From positions 1-64,000 of the forward strand of contig NZ_LYUZ01000080.1 in assembly GCF_001679925.1 (NCBI RefSeq): a stretch of DNA of 64,000 bases. The letters are read 5' to 3'. The notes beneath the pieces were generated by a model. It saw only the letters and a list, made by a program, of their open reading frames with translations, searched no databases and was not told the DNA's origin. Positions 18,534-27,248 of this stretch are shown here, one piece after another. The stretch comes from Leisingera sp. JC1 (GTDB lineage: Bacteria > Pseudomonadota > Alphaproteobacteria > Rhodobacterales > Rhodobacteraceae). The translations under genes were made by a program, and so were the position numbers. Every line of letters begins with the position of its first letter. Position 1 is the first letter of the stretch.

Positions 18534-20105
18534 GTGAAAATAGGTACACCAAAAGAAACATTCCCGGGTGAAAACCGGGTTGCGATGACGCCGGATTCGG
18601 CAAAGCAGCTGCAGAAGCTGGGCTATGAGTGCGCGATTGAGGCCGGGGCGGGCGCCGCTGCGGGCTTCTCCGATGCGGCCTATGAGGCGGCGGGGGTCGA
18701 GGTCATCAAGACCCCGGCGGCACTGTGGAAGGCTTCGGATATCGTTGCCAAGGTGCGCCAGCCGGACTCAACCGAGCTGAAGCGGCTGACCAAGGGCAAG
18801 ACGCTGATCTCCTTCTTTAACCCGGCAGGGAACGAAGAGGGAATGGAGCTGGCCAAGTCGAAAAAGGCCAATGTCATCGCCATGGAAATGGTGCCGCGCA
18901 TTTCCCGCGCGCAGAAGATGGACGCACTGAGCTCGATGGCCAATATCGCGGGCTACCGCGCTGTTATCGAGGCGGGCAACAACTTCGGCCGCTTCTTCAC
19001 CGGCCAGATCACCGCCGCGGGCAAGGTGCCCCCGGCCAAGGTCCTGGTGGTCGGCGCAGGCGTTGCCGGTCTGGCCGCCATCGGCACCTCCACCTCGCTG
19101 GGCGCGGTAACCTATGCGTTTGACGTGCGCCCCGAAGTGGCCGAACAGGTCGAATCCATGGGCGCCGAATTCGTCTATCTGGACTTTGAGGAGGAGCAGC
19201 AGGACGGCGCCGCCACCGGCGGCTATGCGGCGGTCTCTTCCCCGGAATTCCGCGAGGCGCAGCTGGCTAAGTTCCGCGAACTGGCGCCCGAGGTCGACAT
19301 CGTCATCACCACCGCGCTGATCCCCAACCGCGAGGCGCCCAAGCTGTGGCTTGAGGACATGGTCGCGGCCATGAAGCCGGGCTCTGTCATCGTCGACTTG
19401 GCCGCCGAGCGCGGCGGCAACGTCGAGGGCACGGTGAAGGACGAGAAAGTCGTCACCGACAATGGCGTCACCATCATCGGCTACACCGACTTCCCCAGCC
19501 GCATGGCGGCGCAGTCGTCGAGCCTTTACGCGACCAACATCCGCCACATGATGGCTGACCTCACGCCGGAAAAAGACGGCCAGGTCAACCACGACATGGA
19601 GGACGACGTGATCCGCGGCGCGACCGTCACATTCGAGGGCGAGATCACCTTCCCGCCGCCGCCGCCCAAGGTGCAGGCGATTGCGGCCAAGCCGAAGGAA
19701 ACCGTGCCGGAGCTGACGCCGGAGGAGAAACGCGCCAAGGAGGTTGAGGCCTTCAAGGCGCAGACCAAGAGCCAGGTCACCATGCTGGCGGGCGGTGGTG
19801 CGCTCCTCTTGCTGGTCGGACTGTTCGCACCGGTCAGCTTCATGCAGCATTTCATCGTCTTTGCGCTGGCCTGCTTCGTCGGCTTCCAGGTGATCTGGGG
19901 TGTCGCCCACTCGCTGCACACACCGCTGATGGCGGTCACCAATGCGATCTCCTCGATCATCATCCTGGGCGCGCTGATGCAGATCGGCTCCGGCAGCTTC
20001 CTGGTGATCCTCCTGGCGGCACTTAGCGTCTTCATGGCCGGGATCAACATCTTCGGCGGCTTCCTCGTCACCCGGCGCATGCTCGCCATGTTCCAGAAAT
20101 CTTAA
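18534..20105 (+). CDS. pntA: Proton-translocating NAD(P) transhydrogenase, alpha subunit
   Basis: This 523-residue subunit couples hydride transfer between NADH and NADP+ to proton entry, giving NADPH. The N-terminal soluble domain I (about 1-380) binds NAD(H), with the Rossmann motif [10 protein letters not shown] near residue 172. Three to four membrane helices follow a charged, Pro-rich linker (about 400-523). Many alphaproteobacteria split alpha into PntAA and PntAB; here both halves are in one chain, as in E. coli. The start is GTG at 18534 after AGGGGAACC; the next residues, [15 protein letters not shown], are the family's N-terminus. pntB follows after 13 bp. Confidence 0.96.
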   Translation: MKIGTPKETFPGENRVAMTPDSAKQLQKLGYECAIEAGAGAAAGFSDAAYEAAGVEVIKTPAALWKASDIVAKVRQPDSTELKRLTKGKTLISFFNPAGNEEGMELAKSKKANVIAMEMVPRISRAQKMDALSSMANIAGYRAVIEAGNNFGRFFTGQITAAGKVPPAKVLVVGAGVAGLAAIGTSTSLGAVTYAFDVRPEVAEQVESMGAEFVYLDFEEEQQDGAATGGYAAVSSPEFREAQLAKFRELAPEVDIVITTALIPNREAPKLWLEDMVAAMKPGSVIVDLAAERGGNVEGTVKDEKVVTDNGVTIIGYTDFPSRMAAQSSSLYATNIRHMMADLTPEKDGQVNHDMEDDVIRGATVTFEGEITFPPPPPKVQAIAAKPKETVPELTPEEKRAKEVEAFKAQTKSQVTMLAGGGALLLLVGLFAPVSFMQHFIVFALACFVGFQVIWGVAHSLHTPLMAVTNAISSIIILGALMQIGSGSFLVILLAALSVFMAGINIFGGFLVTRRMLAMFQKS

Positions 20106-20118
20106 GGAGGCCGGGCAC

Positions 20119-21555
20119 ATGGATTACGGTTTCACCACCGCCGCCTATGTTGTTGCGGCTGTTCTTTTCATCCTGTCGCTGGGCGGCCTCTCCAACCAGG
20201 AAAGCGCCAAACGCGCGGTCTGGTACGGCATCGCCGGTATGGGGCTGGCGGTCTTTGCCACCCTCATCGGTCCCGGTTCGGGCCTGTGGCTGCTGTCGAT
20301 CCTGCTGATCGCGGGCGGCGGCATCATCGGCACCTATGTCGCGAAAAAGGTGCAGATGACCGAGATGCCGCAGCTGGTTGCAGCGATGCACTCGCTGGTC
20401 GGTCTGGCCGCGGTCTTTGTGGGCTTCATCGCCCATTTCGAGATCGGCAATGTGGCGGCTGCCGTCGCCGCGGGCAGCACCGAGGACCTCGGCACTTTTG
20501 CCAAGCTGATCGCCAAGAAAACCCCGGCAGAGATCGCCTTCCTGCGCGTGGAACTCTTCCTCGGCATTTTCATCGGCGCGATCACCTTCACCGGCTCCGT
20601 GATTGCCTTTGGCAAGCTGGCGGGCAAGGTCACCTCGGCTGCTACCAAGCTGCCGGGCGGCCATATGCTGAACGCAGGCGCGGCGGGTCTCTCCTTCCTC
20701 TGCCTGATCTGGTACTTCAACTCGGGCGGCTTCCTGCCGCTGTTCCTGATGACCCTTGCGGCACTGTTCATCGGCTACCACCTGATCGTGGGTATCGGCG
20801 GCGCCGACATGCCGGTGGTGGTCTCGATGCTGAACAGCTACTCGGGCTGGGCCGCGGCGGCGATCGGCTTCTCGCTGGGCAATGACCTGCTGATCGTGGT
20901 CGGTGCCCTCGTGGGCTCCTCCGGTGCTATCCTCAGCTACATCATGTGCAAGGCGATGAACCGTTCGTTTGTCAGCGTGATCCTGGGCGGCTTCGGCGGC
21001 ACCACCGGTCCGGCGATGGAAGTAGAAGGCGAGCAGATCGCTATCGACGCCGACGGCGTTGCCACCGCGCTGGAGGAAGCTGACAGCGTCATCATCATCC
21101 CCGGCTACGGTATGGCGGTGGCCCAGGCGCAGCAGAACGTCGCCGAACTGACCCGGCGCCTGCGGGCCAAGGGCAAGGAAGTTCGTTTTGCCATCCACCC
21201 GGTTGCGGGCCGCCTGCCGGGCCACATGAACGTGCTGCTGGCCGAAGCCAAGGTGCCTTACGACATCGTTCTGGAAATGGATGAGATCAATGAGGACTTC
21301 CCGGAAACGGATGTGGCTATCGTCATCGGCTCCAACGACATCGTGAACCCGGCGGCGCAAGAGGATCCCAACTCGCCCATCGCCGGCATGCCGGTGCTGG
21401 AATGCTGGAAGGCGAAACAGGTGTTTGTCTCCAAGCGGGGCCAGGGCACCGGCTACTCCGGTATCGAGAACCCCCTGTTCTTCAAGGAAAACACCCGCAT
21501 GTTCTATGGCGATGCCAAGGCAAGCCTCGATACGCTGCTGGGTCTGGTCCAGTAA
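20119..21555 (+). CDS. pntB: NAD(P) transhydrogenase, beta subunit
   Basis: This 478-residue subunit holds the remaining membrane helices (about residues 1-260) and the C-terminal NADP(H)-binding domain III (about 290-478), marked by [13 protein letters not shown] and [16 protein letters not shown]. The start ATG has AAGGAGG at ideal spacing. With pntA it forms the inner-membrane transhydrogenase. A strong terminator follows, so pntAB is a two-gene operon whose control should lie in the repeat and palindrome region before pntA. Confidence 0.97.
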   Translation: MDYGFTTAAYVVAAVLFILSLGGLSNQESAKRAVWYGIAGMGLAVFATLIGPGSGLWLLSILLIAGGGIIGTYVAKKVQMTEMPQLVAAMHSLVGLAAVFVGFIAHFEIGNVAAAVAAGSTEDLGTFAKLIAKKTPAEIAFLRVELFLGIFIGAITFTGSVIAFGKLAGKVTSAATKLPGGHMLNAGAAGLSFLCLIWYFNSGGFLPLFLMTLAALFIGYHLIVGIGGADMPVVVSMLNSYSGWAAAAIGFSLGNDLLIVVGALVGSSGAILSYIMCKAMNRSFVSVILGGFGGTTGPAMEVEGEQIAIDADGVATALEEADSVIIIPGYGMAVAQAQQNVAELTRRLRAKGKEVRFAIHPVAGRLPGHMNVLLAEAKVPYDIVLEMDEINEDFPETDVAIVIGSNDIVNPAAQEDPNSPIAGMPVLECWKAKQVFVSKRGQGTGYSGIENPLFFKENTRMFYGDAKASLDTLLGLVQ

Positions 21556-21575
21556 GCGGGACATCAGCCCAAGAG

Positions 21576-21606
21576 AAAAAGGCGCTCCATCCGGGGCGCC
21601 TTTTTT
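21576..21606 (+). terminator. Rho-independent terminator of pntAB
   Basis: Arms AAAAAGGCGC (21576-21585) and GCGCCTTTTT (21596-21605) pair perfectly around a 10-base loop, with a six-base T-run. Confidence 0.92.
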
Positions 21607-21656
21607 GGTTCCTTGGCAGCGTTCTCGACTGGATTTGTATACCGTTGCATTCCGCT

Positions 21657-21688
21657 AACATGTTGAAATAAAACATTTCTGTACATGT
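21657..21688. promoter_or_regulatory. Paired ACATGT elements before the DUF3422 gene
   Basis: AACATGTT (21657-21664) and TACATGTT (21682-21689) lie 25 bp apart in an AT-rich stretch 46-78 bp before the start. Each core is palindromic, and the outer halves also form one large inverted repeat. A promoter-operator region is likely, but no exact -35/-10 pair stands out. Confidence 0.35.
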
Positions 21689-21734
21689 TTTTCCGACTGC
21701 AGTATGGTCCGCGGCATTGCCCCGGAGACCAAGA

Positions 21735-23015
21735 ATGCCGCCGATCCAGGATCACCCGCTGCGTTACCAGCTGACCAATGAGCTGCACGCCCGTCCGTTC
21801 CCCACCATGACCAGCCCTTGCACGGTGGTCTACCTGGCTGTGAAACAGCCGCAGGAGGCCGTGCACCGCGACCGGATGCAGGACATGCAGCACCTGATCC
21901 AGCTGCTGGACCGGCACGGCGCGCCGCATCCCAAACCGGGGGCAACCCATCACACCGCCCAGATTGGGCGGCACATGCTGAAGTGGGAGCAGCACACCGA
22001 GTTTGTCAGCTACACCGTCTACAGCGACGGCGTCAGCACGCGTGCTTTTGATCCGGCAGATTTTGACGTCTTTCCCGCCGACTGGCTGGCCGAGGCGCCG
22101 GGCCAGCGGATCACCTCGGCGCTGATCCGGGTAGTGCCGCGCGCGGCGCCTGCGGTGCTGAAATCCACAATGCACGACTGGTTCGTGCCGGAAAGCCTGA
22201 CCGCCTCGCAGGTGCTTGATGACAGCGCGGTGGTGGCCGGCGATTTCCGCATCGACCCGGCGGGCCATGTACGCTTTGCCATCTTCCCTAATACGGACAC
22301 CGGCGCGCAGCGGGTCGGCCGGATTGTGCAGCGGCTGTGCGAGATCGAAACCTACCGGGCGATGTCGATGCTGGGCTTTTCCCGCGCCCGCGGGCTGTCG
22401 CCGGTGATCGGCAAGCTGGACACCCGCCTCAGCCAGATGATGGCGGAGATGACGGCCGGCTCCAAACCCGCAGAGGAAATCCTGACCCAGCTGCTGGCGG
22501 TTTCCGCTGAGCTTGAGGCAATGGCGGCGCAGTCCGCCTTCCGCTTCGGGGCCACTGGCGCCTATGACGCGCTGGTCAGCCAGCGCATCAGCCTGCTTCG
22601 GGAGGAGCGCCACGAAGGGTTCCAGACCTTTGCCGAATTCATGCTGCGCCGGTTTGAACCTGCCATGCGGACGGTGAATTCCACCGAGAAGCGGCTGGAT
22701 ACGCTGGCCAGCCGGGCGCGCCGGGCAGGGGAGCTGCTCAGGACCCGGGTGGATGTGGAGCGTTCTGCCCAGAACCAGGCGCTGCTTGCCAGCATGGACC
22801 GCCGTGCAGATATTGCGCTGCGTCTGCAGCACACGGTCGAAGGCCTGTCGGTGGTAGCGGTCAGCTATTACGCGATATCGCTGGTTTCCGACTTCCTGTT
22901 CCCGCTGGCCGAACGCTACGGGCTGACCAAGAAGGTGCTGATCGCGGCTGTCACCCTGCCTGTGATCGGGCTGGTGTGGCTGGGCATCCAGCGGATCCGC
23001 AAGAAGCTGCACTGA
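21735..23015 (+). CDS. DUF3422 family membrane-anchored protein
   Basis: This 426-residue protein matches the DUF3422 family of proteobacteria: N-terminal HPLRYQLTNELHARPFP, a central region with helical SQMMAEMTAGSKPAEEILTQLL segments, and two hydrophobic helices near the C-terminus (about 370-425). Function is unknown. The C-terminal helices point to an inner-membrane anchor with most of the protein in the cytoplasm (inference). The ATG at 21735 follows GGAGACC; the TTG at 21717 is rejected. It is flanked by terminators and so is monocistronic. Confidence 0.85.
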   Translation: MPPIQDHPLRYQLTNELHARPFPTMTSPCTVVYLAVKQPQEAVHRDRMQDMQHLIQLLDRHGAPHPKPGATHHTAQIGRHMLKWEQHTEFVSYTVYSDGVSTRAFDPADFDVFPADWLAEAPGQRITSALIRVVPRAAPAVLKSTMHDWFVPESLTASQVLDDSAVVAGDFRIDPAGHVRFAIFPNTDTGAQRVGRIVQRLCEIETYRAMSMLGFSRARGLSPVIGKLDTRLSQMMAEMTAGSKPAEEILTQLLAVSAELEAMAAQSAFRFGATGAYDALVSQRISLLREERHEGFQTFAEFMLRRFEPAMRTVNSTEKRLDTLASRARRAGELLRTRVDVERSAQNQALLASMDRRADIALRLQHTVEGLSVVAVSYYAISLVSDFLFPLAERYGLTKKVLIAAVTLPVIGLVWLGIQRIRKKLH

Positions 23016-23041
23016 GCGCAGCTGGATGTGCGCCAGAGAAA

Positions 23042-23069
23042 AGGGCCGCCCGGTGGGGCGGCCCTGTTT
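23042..23069 (+). terminator. Terminator of the DUF3422 gene
   Basis: AGGGCCGCCC (23042-23051) and GGGCGGCCCT (23056-23065) form a perfect 10-bp stem with a GGTG loop, followed by GTTTC. It may also serve the convergent permease operon. Confidence 0.8.
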
Positions 23070-23087
23070 CGTGTCTGCGGTGGCTGC

Positions 23088-24059
23088 TCAGCGGCCCCGG
23101 ATCCGTGGGTCCAGCGCGTCGCGTAGACCGTCGCCCAGGTAGTTCACGCTCAGCACCGTCAGCGAGATCGCCATGCCGGGCCAGAACACCCGCTCCGGGT
23201 GCTGCTGCAGGTAATCGGTGGCATCAAACAGCAGCCGTCCCCAGGTCGGGAAATCCGGCGGGAAGCCGAGGCCGAGGAAGGACAGCGACGACTCAGTGAT
23301 GATCGCGGTGGCAATGCCCAGGGTGGCCGAGACCATGATCGGCGACAGCACGTTGGGCAGGATGTGCCGTGTGATCAGCCCGCTGTTGGTTGTGCCGATG
23401 GAGCGCGCCGCCATCACGAACTCGCGCTCCTTCAGCGCCAGCACATCGCCGCGCACGATCCGCGCGGTGGGCATCCAGCTGGTCACCCCGATGGAAATCA
23501 CGATCAGGATGAAAATTCCCTGTTCCGGTCCGAACGCGGCGTTCAGCGGCTCGCGGAACAGCAGCATCATGACCAGCAGCAAGGGCAGCAGCGGCAGCGC
23601 CAGGAACAGATCGGTGAGGCGCATCAGCGGCCCGTCCAGCTTTTTGAAGAAACCGGCCATCACCCCGATGAAGGAGCCCAGGAACAGCGCCAGCAGCATC
23701 GCGGTCAGGCCCACCGACACTGAGGTCGCGCCCCCCGCCATCATCCGGGCCAGCATGTCGCGGCCCAGCTGGTCGGTGCCGAAGGGATGCGCCCAGCTCG
23801 GGCCCTGGTTGCGGGCGCGGATGTCGATCTGGGTAGCTTCAAGCTCCCAGAAGAACGGGCCCAGATAGACCGCCAGAATGATGAACAGGAACAGCGCCCC
23901 GCCCATCAGCGCCCCGCGGTGGGACTTGAACTGGTCCCAGACGTCCAGCCACTGGCTGCGCGGCGGCTTGTGCAGCTCTTCCAGCGCTCCGGCGGCCGGA
24001 ACCGCTGTCGAGGCCGGTGCCATGCCTTCATCCGGCACAAAGCGTTCCTTGTCAGTCAT
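23088..24059 (-). CDS. Peptide-type ABC transporter permease (DppC/OppC family)
   Basis: This 323-residue inner-membrane permease has a cytoplasmic N-terminal tail, one helix, then the DppC-type core with the binding-protein-dependent transport signature (the EAA loop region is RSIGTTNSGLITRHILPN). FGTDQLGRDMLARM is the familiar OppC motif before the core. The ATG at 24059 overlaps the end of the upstream permease gene by 8 bp, showing coupling; the codon at 24077 is rejected. It works with the second permease, the binding protein and the divergently encoded double ATPase. Confidence 0.93.
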   Translation of the reverse strand: MTDKERFVPDEGMAPASTAVPAAGALEELHKPPRSQWLDVWDQFKSHRGALMGGALFLFIILAVYLGPFFWELEATQIDIRARNQGPSWAHPFGTDQLGRDMLARMMAGGATSVSVGLTAMLLALFLGSFIGVMAGFFKKLDGPLMRLTDLFLALPLLPLLLVMMLLFREPLNAAFGPEQGIFILIVISIGVTSWMPTARIVRGDVLALKEREFVMAARSIGTTNSGLITRHILPNVLSPIMVSATLGIATAIITESSLSFLGLGFPPDFPTWGRLLFDATDYLQQHPERVFWPGMAISLTVLSVNYLGDGLRDALDPRIRGR

Positions 24060-25059
24060 AGCGGATCCTCGGGTCAAGAATGCCGTACAGCACGTCGGCG
24101 ATCAGGTTGAACAGCACGATCAGCACCGCAAAGATGAAGGTGAGGGTCTGCACCATCGGCAGGTCGTTGGCCTGGATGGCGCCGATCAGCAGCTGGCCGA
24201 TGCCGTTCACCTTGAACACCTGCTCAGTGATGATGGCGCCGCCGAAGATCGACGGAATGCCAAGCGCGATCACGGTAACGACCGGGATCATCGAGTTACG
24301 CAAGACGTGGACCATGACCACAACATATTCGCTCAAGCCTTTGGCGCGGGCGGTGCGGACATAATCCTGGTTCAGGTTGTCCAGCATCGAGGCGCGCATA
24401 AAGCGGGAGAGTTGCGCGGTGATCTGCAGCGCCAGCACCATCACCGGCATGATCATCTGTTTCAGCTGGAAGACAAAGGCGTCCCAGCTGTCCACCACAT
24501 GGGTGGTGTCATAGATCGACGGGAACCAGCCCAGCTGCACCGAGAAGATCACGATCACGAGCACACCAGAGAAAAACGGCGGCACCGAGAAGCCGACCAT
24601 CGACACGAAAGTGCCCATCTGGTCGAACCAGCTGTACTGGCGGTAGGCGGAGTAGATGCCGATCGGCAGTGCGATCAGGATTGCGACCACATAGGCGGTG
24701 CCGACCACCCACAGGGTCTGCGGGATGCGCTGCACCACGATGTCCATCACCGGCGAGCGGGTCTGCCAGGAGATCACCCGCAGCTGGCCTTCCGCAAGGC
24801 TGGTGCCGAAAATGTTGTCGATCAGCACCTGCGGCTCGATCCAGAAGAACTGCACCAGCCATTTCCAGAAACGGATATGCATCGGCTCGCCCAGGCCCAG
24901 GGCTAGGCGCATCTTTTCTTTGACTTCGGCGGGGACGGTCAGGGGAACCTGCGCCATCGGGTCGCCGGGGGCGAGCTCCAGGAGCAGGAAGATCACGAGG
25001 CTGATGAACAGCAGTGTCGGAACTGCCAGGATCAGCCGCCGGATTGTAAAGGTCAGCAT
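24052..25059 (-). CDS. Peptide-type ABC transporter permease (DppB/OppB family)
   Basis: This 335-residue permease has the DppB layout: an N-terminal helix (RRLILAVPTLLFISLVIF region), a periplasmic loop, and five more helices with the signature RTARAKGLSEYVVVMVHVLRN. It pairs with the downstream DppC-like subunit to form the channel for peptides or related solutes. The binding-protein gene lies 145 bp upstream on the same strand, separated by a strong hairpin, which usually gives more binding protein than permease. Confidence 0.94.
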   Translation of the reverse strand: MLTFTIRRLILAVPTLLFISLVIFLLLELAPGDPMAQVPLTVPAEVKEKMRLALGLGEPMHIRFWKWLVQFFWIEPQVLIDNIFGTSLAEGQLRVISWQTRSPVMDIVVQRIPQTLWVVGTAYVVAILIALPIGIYSAYRQYSWFDQMGTFVSMVGFSVPPFFSGVLVIVIFSVQLGWFPSIYDTTHVVDSWDAFVFQLKQMIMPVMVLALQITAQLSRFMRASMLDNLNQDYVRTARAKGLSEYVVVMVHVLRNSMIPVVTVIALGIPSIFGGAIITEQVFKVNGIGQLLIGAIQANDLPMVQTLTFIFAVLIVLFNLIADVLYGILDPRIRYD

Positions 25060-25164
25060 CTGCTAAGCGCCTTTGCAACTTGTATTGAATTCGGAACAGG
25101 CGGGGCGGGCGCCCCGCGTCCAGGCCATGCGCGGCGCTGCTCTGCAGCCCAGCAGATGGCAAGA

Positions 25165-25186
25165 GGCCCCGGCATGTGCCGGGGCC
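25165..25186 (-). terminator. Intra-operon hairpin after the binding-protein gene
   Basis: GGCCCCGGCA-TG-TGCCGGGGCC is a perfect 10-bp stem with a two-base loop, 19 bp after the binding-protein stop codon. On the coding strand no T-run follows, so it should act as an RNA stabiliser or partial attenuator rather than a full terminator. Confidence 0.75.
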
Positions 25187-25204
25187 CCGGGAAGCAAGCA
25201 GCGC

Positions 25205-26908
25205 TTACTTGATGCGGTACCAGTCAGCTGCGTTCCACAGCTCGCTGTCCCAGACGTTCAGGTCGACACCGCCCAGGGTGTTGGAATGCGCCGACAGGCG
25301 GCCGCGGTGAACCAGCGGGATCATGCCGCCGTTTTCGACCATGATGTCGTTCAGGCGGCGGCCGATCTCAGCACGCGCTTCCAGACCGGCGGTCTTGGTC
25401 AGCTCGGCGTGCAGCTGGTCGAACTCTTCGTTGCAGAAGCGCGAGATGTTCTCACCCTGCCACTGGGATTCCGGCTTCGGCGCCTTGTCGCACAGACCGT
25501 TGCCCAGGTAGGACTGCGGGTCGGTGCCGTCGAAGTTGTTGGCGTACATTTCGACGTCTGCATAGAAGCGCTGGAAGGTGTCGGGCGAGCCCGGGTCGCC
25601 GCCGAAGAAGACGGAGGCGTTCACGTTGCGCAGCTCGGTCTCGATGCCGATCTGGCTCCACCATTCCTTGATCAGCGCCTGGAAGTCCTGACGGACAGCG
25701 TTGGTCGAGGTCTGGTACAGGATCTTCATCGGCTTGCCGTCCGGGGTCTCCCGCACGCCGTCGCCATTGGTGTCCTTGTAGCCGGCTTCTTCCAGCATCG
25801 CCTTGGCGCCTTCGATGTCCTGGGTGGAGCAGTCAAAGGTGTCGGAAGCAAAGGCTGCGGGTGCAGGCACCCAGTTGCAGCTCACTGCGCCAGCCTTGCC
25901 GTAGCCGATTTCCACCAGCAGCGGACGGTCGATGGCCATCGACATCGCCTTGTAGACCGCCGGGTCTTTCAGGAACGGGTGCGGATGCTTGGCGGTGGAG
26001 CGCTCGCCCTCCGGCAGCTCCGGCGACGGGTCGGTCTGGTTCAGCATGATTCGCTCCACCAGCGAGCCGAAGCCCGCAACCGGCTTGCCTTTGCCGCCTG
26101 CTTCCATCTGCGCAATCACTTCCGGCGCCAGCTGCAGGTTCCAGGCATAGTCGAACTCGCCGGTTTCCATCACCGCGCGGCCAGCCGCGGTTGCATCCCC
26201 GCCGCCCTTGAACAGCACCTTGGCAAACGCCGGCTTGGCCGGGTCGCGGTAATTGTCGTTGGCCGACATGGTGATCACGTCGTTCGGCTTGAACTCATCC
26301 ACCACAAACGGGCCGGTGCCGATCGGGCCAAAGTTGGCCTCGGTGCATTCCGGCGCTTTGGCGCCCATGCAGTTTTCGAACTGGGCCTTCTGCAGGATCG
26401 GGCTTTCGCCGCCCACAAACGGGCCATAGGGGAACGGGGTCGGCTTGTCGAAGGTGACCTTGACGGTCAGATCGTCCACCACCTCGACGCCGGTGACGCC
26501 CTGGAACTTGGTCAGCTGCGCGCAGCCGCCTTCGGGATGCATGCAGTAGTCGGCGGTGAATTTCACGTCATGGGCGGTGAAGTCGGTGCCGTCGGACCAT
26601 TTGATGCCCGGTGCAACTTTCCAGGTGATCGAGGTCAGGTCTTCGCTGACGCCGCCGTTCTCAACGGTCGGGATTTCCGCCGCCAGATAGGGGACCATGT
26701 TGCCCTGCGGGTCGTAACGCGCCAGCGGCTCGATGACCAGCGACGCCGACTGCACGTCCTTGGTGCCGCTCGACAGGAACGGGTTCAGGATCGACGGCGC
26801 CTGCCAGTAAATGATGTTGACCTGGCCGTCGGACCCGCGCTCTGCAAAGGCTGCAGGCGCAAGAGAGGCCGCGGCAACGGCACCCATCAATAGGGATTTC
26901 AATTTCAT
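25205..26908 (-). CDS. Periplasmic substrate-binding protein, family 5 (peptide type)
   Basis: This 567-residue extracellular-solute-binding protein has a 22-residue signal peptide ending APAAFA before ERGSDG. The mature part has the family 5 layout of peptide binders, including LTVKVTFDKPTP and PIGTGPFVVDEF. Several Cys residues (CMHPEGGC, ENCMGAKAPEC) probably form periplasmic disulfides. The ATG at 26908 follows AAGGAG; the codon at 26929 is rejected. It opens the operon with the two permeases, and the ATPase and three M20 hydrolases on the other strand suggest that the ligands are peptides or N-acylated amino acids. Confidence 0.94.
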   Translation of the reverse strand: MKLKSLLMGAVAAASLAPAAFAERGSDGQVNIIYWQAPSILNPFLSSGTKDVQSASLVIEPLARYDPQGNMVPYLAAEIPTVENGGVSEDLTSITWKVAPGIKWSDGTDFTAHDVKFTADYCMHPEGGCAQLTKFQGVTGVEVVDDLTVKVTFDKPTPFPYGPFVGGESPILQKAQFENCMGAKAPECTEANFGPIGTGPFVVDEFKPNDVITMSANDNYRDPAKPAFAKVLFKGGGDATAAGRAVMETGEFDYAWNLQLAPEVIAQMEAGGKGKPVAGFGSLVERIMLNQTDPSPELPEGERSTAKHPHPFLKDPAVYKAMSMAIDRPLLVEIGYGKAGAVSCNWVPAPAAFASDTFDCSTQDIEGAKAMLEEAGYKDTNGDGVRETPDGKPMKILYQTSTNAVRQDFQALIKEWWSQIGIETELRNVNASVFFGGDPGSPDTFQRFYADVEMYANNFDGTDPQSYLGNGLCDKAPKPESQWQGENISRFCNEEFDQLHAELTKTAGLEARAEIGRRLNDIMVENGGMIPLVHRGRLSAHSNTLGGVDLNVWDSELWNAADWYRIK

Positions 26909-27248
26909 CACACACTCCTTGTCGGACACGTTTCGTGTCTTTTTGTTGGCCGGGCCGGCTCAGGCCCGGAGGGTTGCCGCATTGCTGCGGAAGTGTAGCA
27001 TTGGGCCTGCAGGCACAGGGAAAACCTTGGAGCTATAATCCCTTAACACTTTACCGGAGACACCGGCGTGTGACAGCTTGCAGACAACCACGGGGGTATC
27101 GAAACGCTTTTGCCGGCAAATTGCAAATTCCAATTTCGAAGAGCCCATGCATTATTTGCATGAGCATTTTGAAGGAAAGTAGAGTTTACTCCGGAACCTG
27201 AGGCTGCCTTTGAACGCGGCCCGGACAAAATAGAACCAGGGAGCCGTC
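26909..27248. promoter_or_regulatory. Divergent control region of the peptide transport locus
   Basis: These 340 bp separate the binding-protein operon from the ATPase-M20 operon. I see no gene. The 12-bp palindrome TTTGCCGGCAAA lies at 27109-27120, and CATGCA-TTATT-TGCATG at 27146-27162. The right half is AT-rich. The arrangement fits shared regulation of both arms, but no regulator gene is adjacent and I cannot fix the promoters. Confidence 0.5.

Noticed and set aside
25073..26893. 606-codon frame opposite the solute-binding protein gene
   Set aside because: The minus-strand gene has a signal peptide, ribosome-binding site and family motifs; the plus frame has none.
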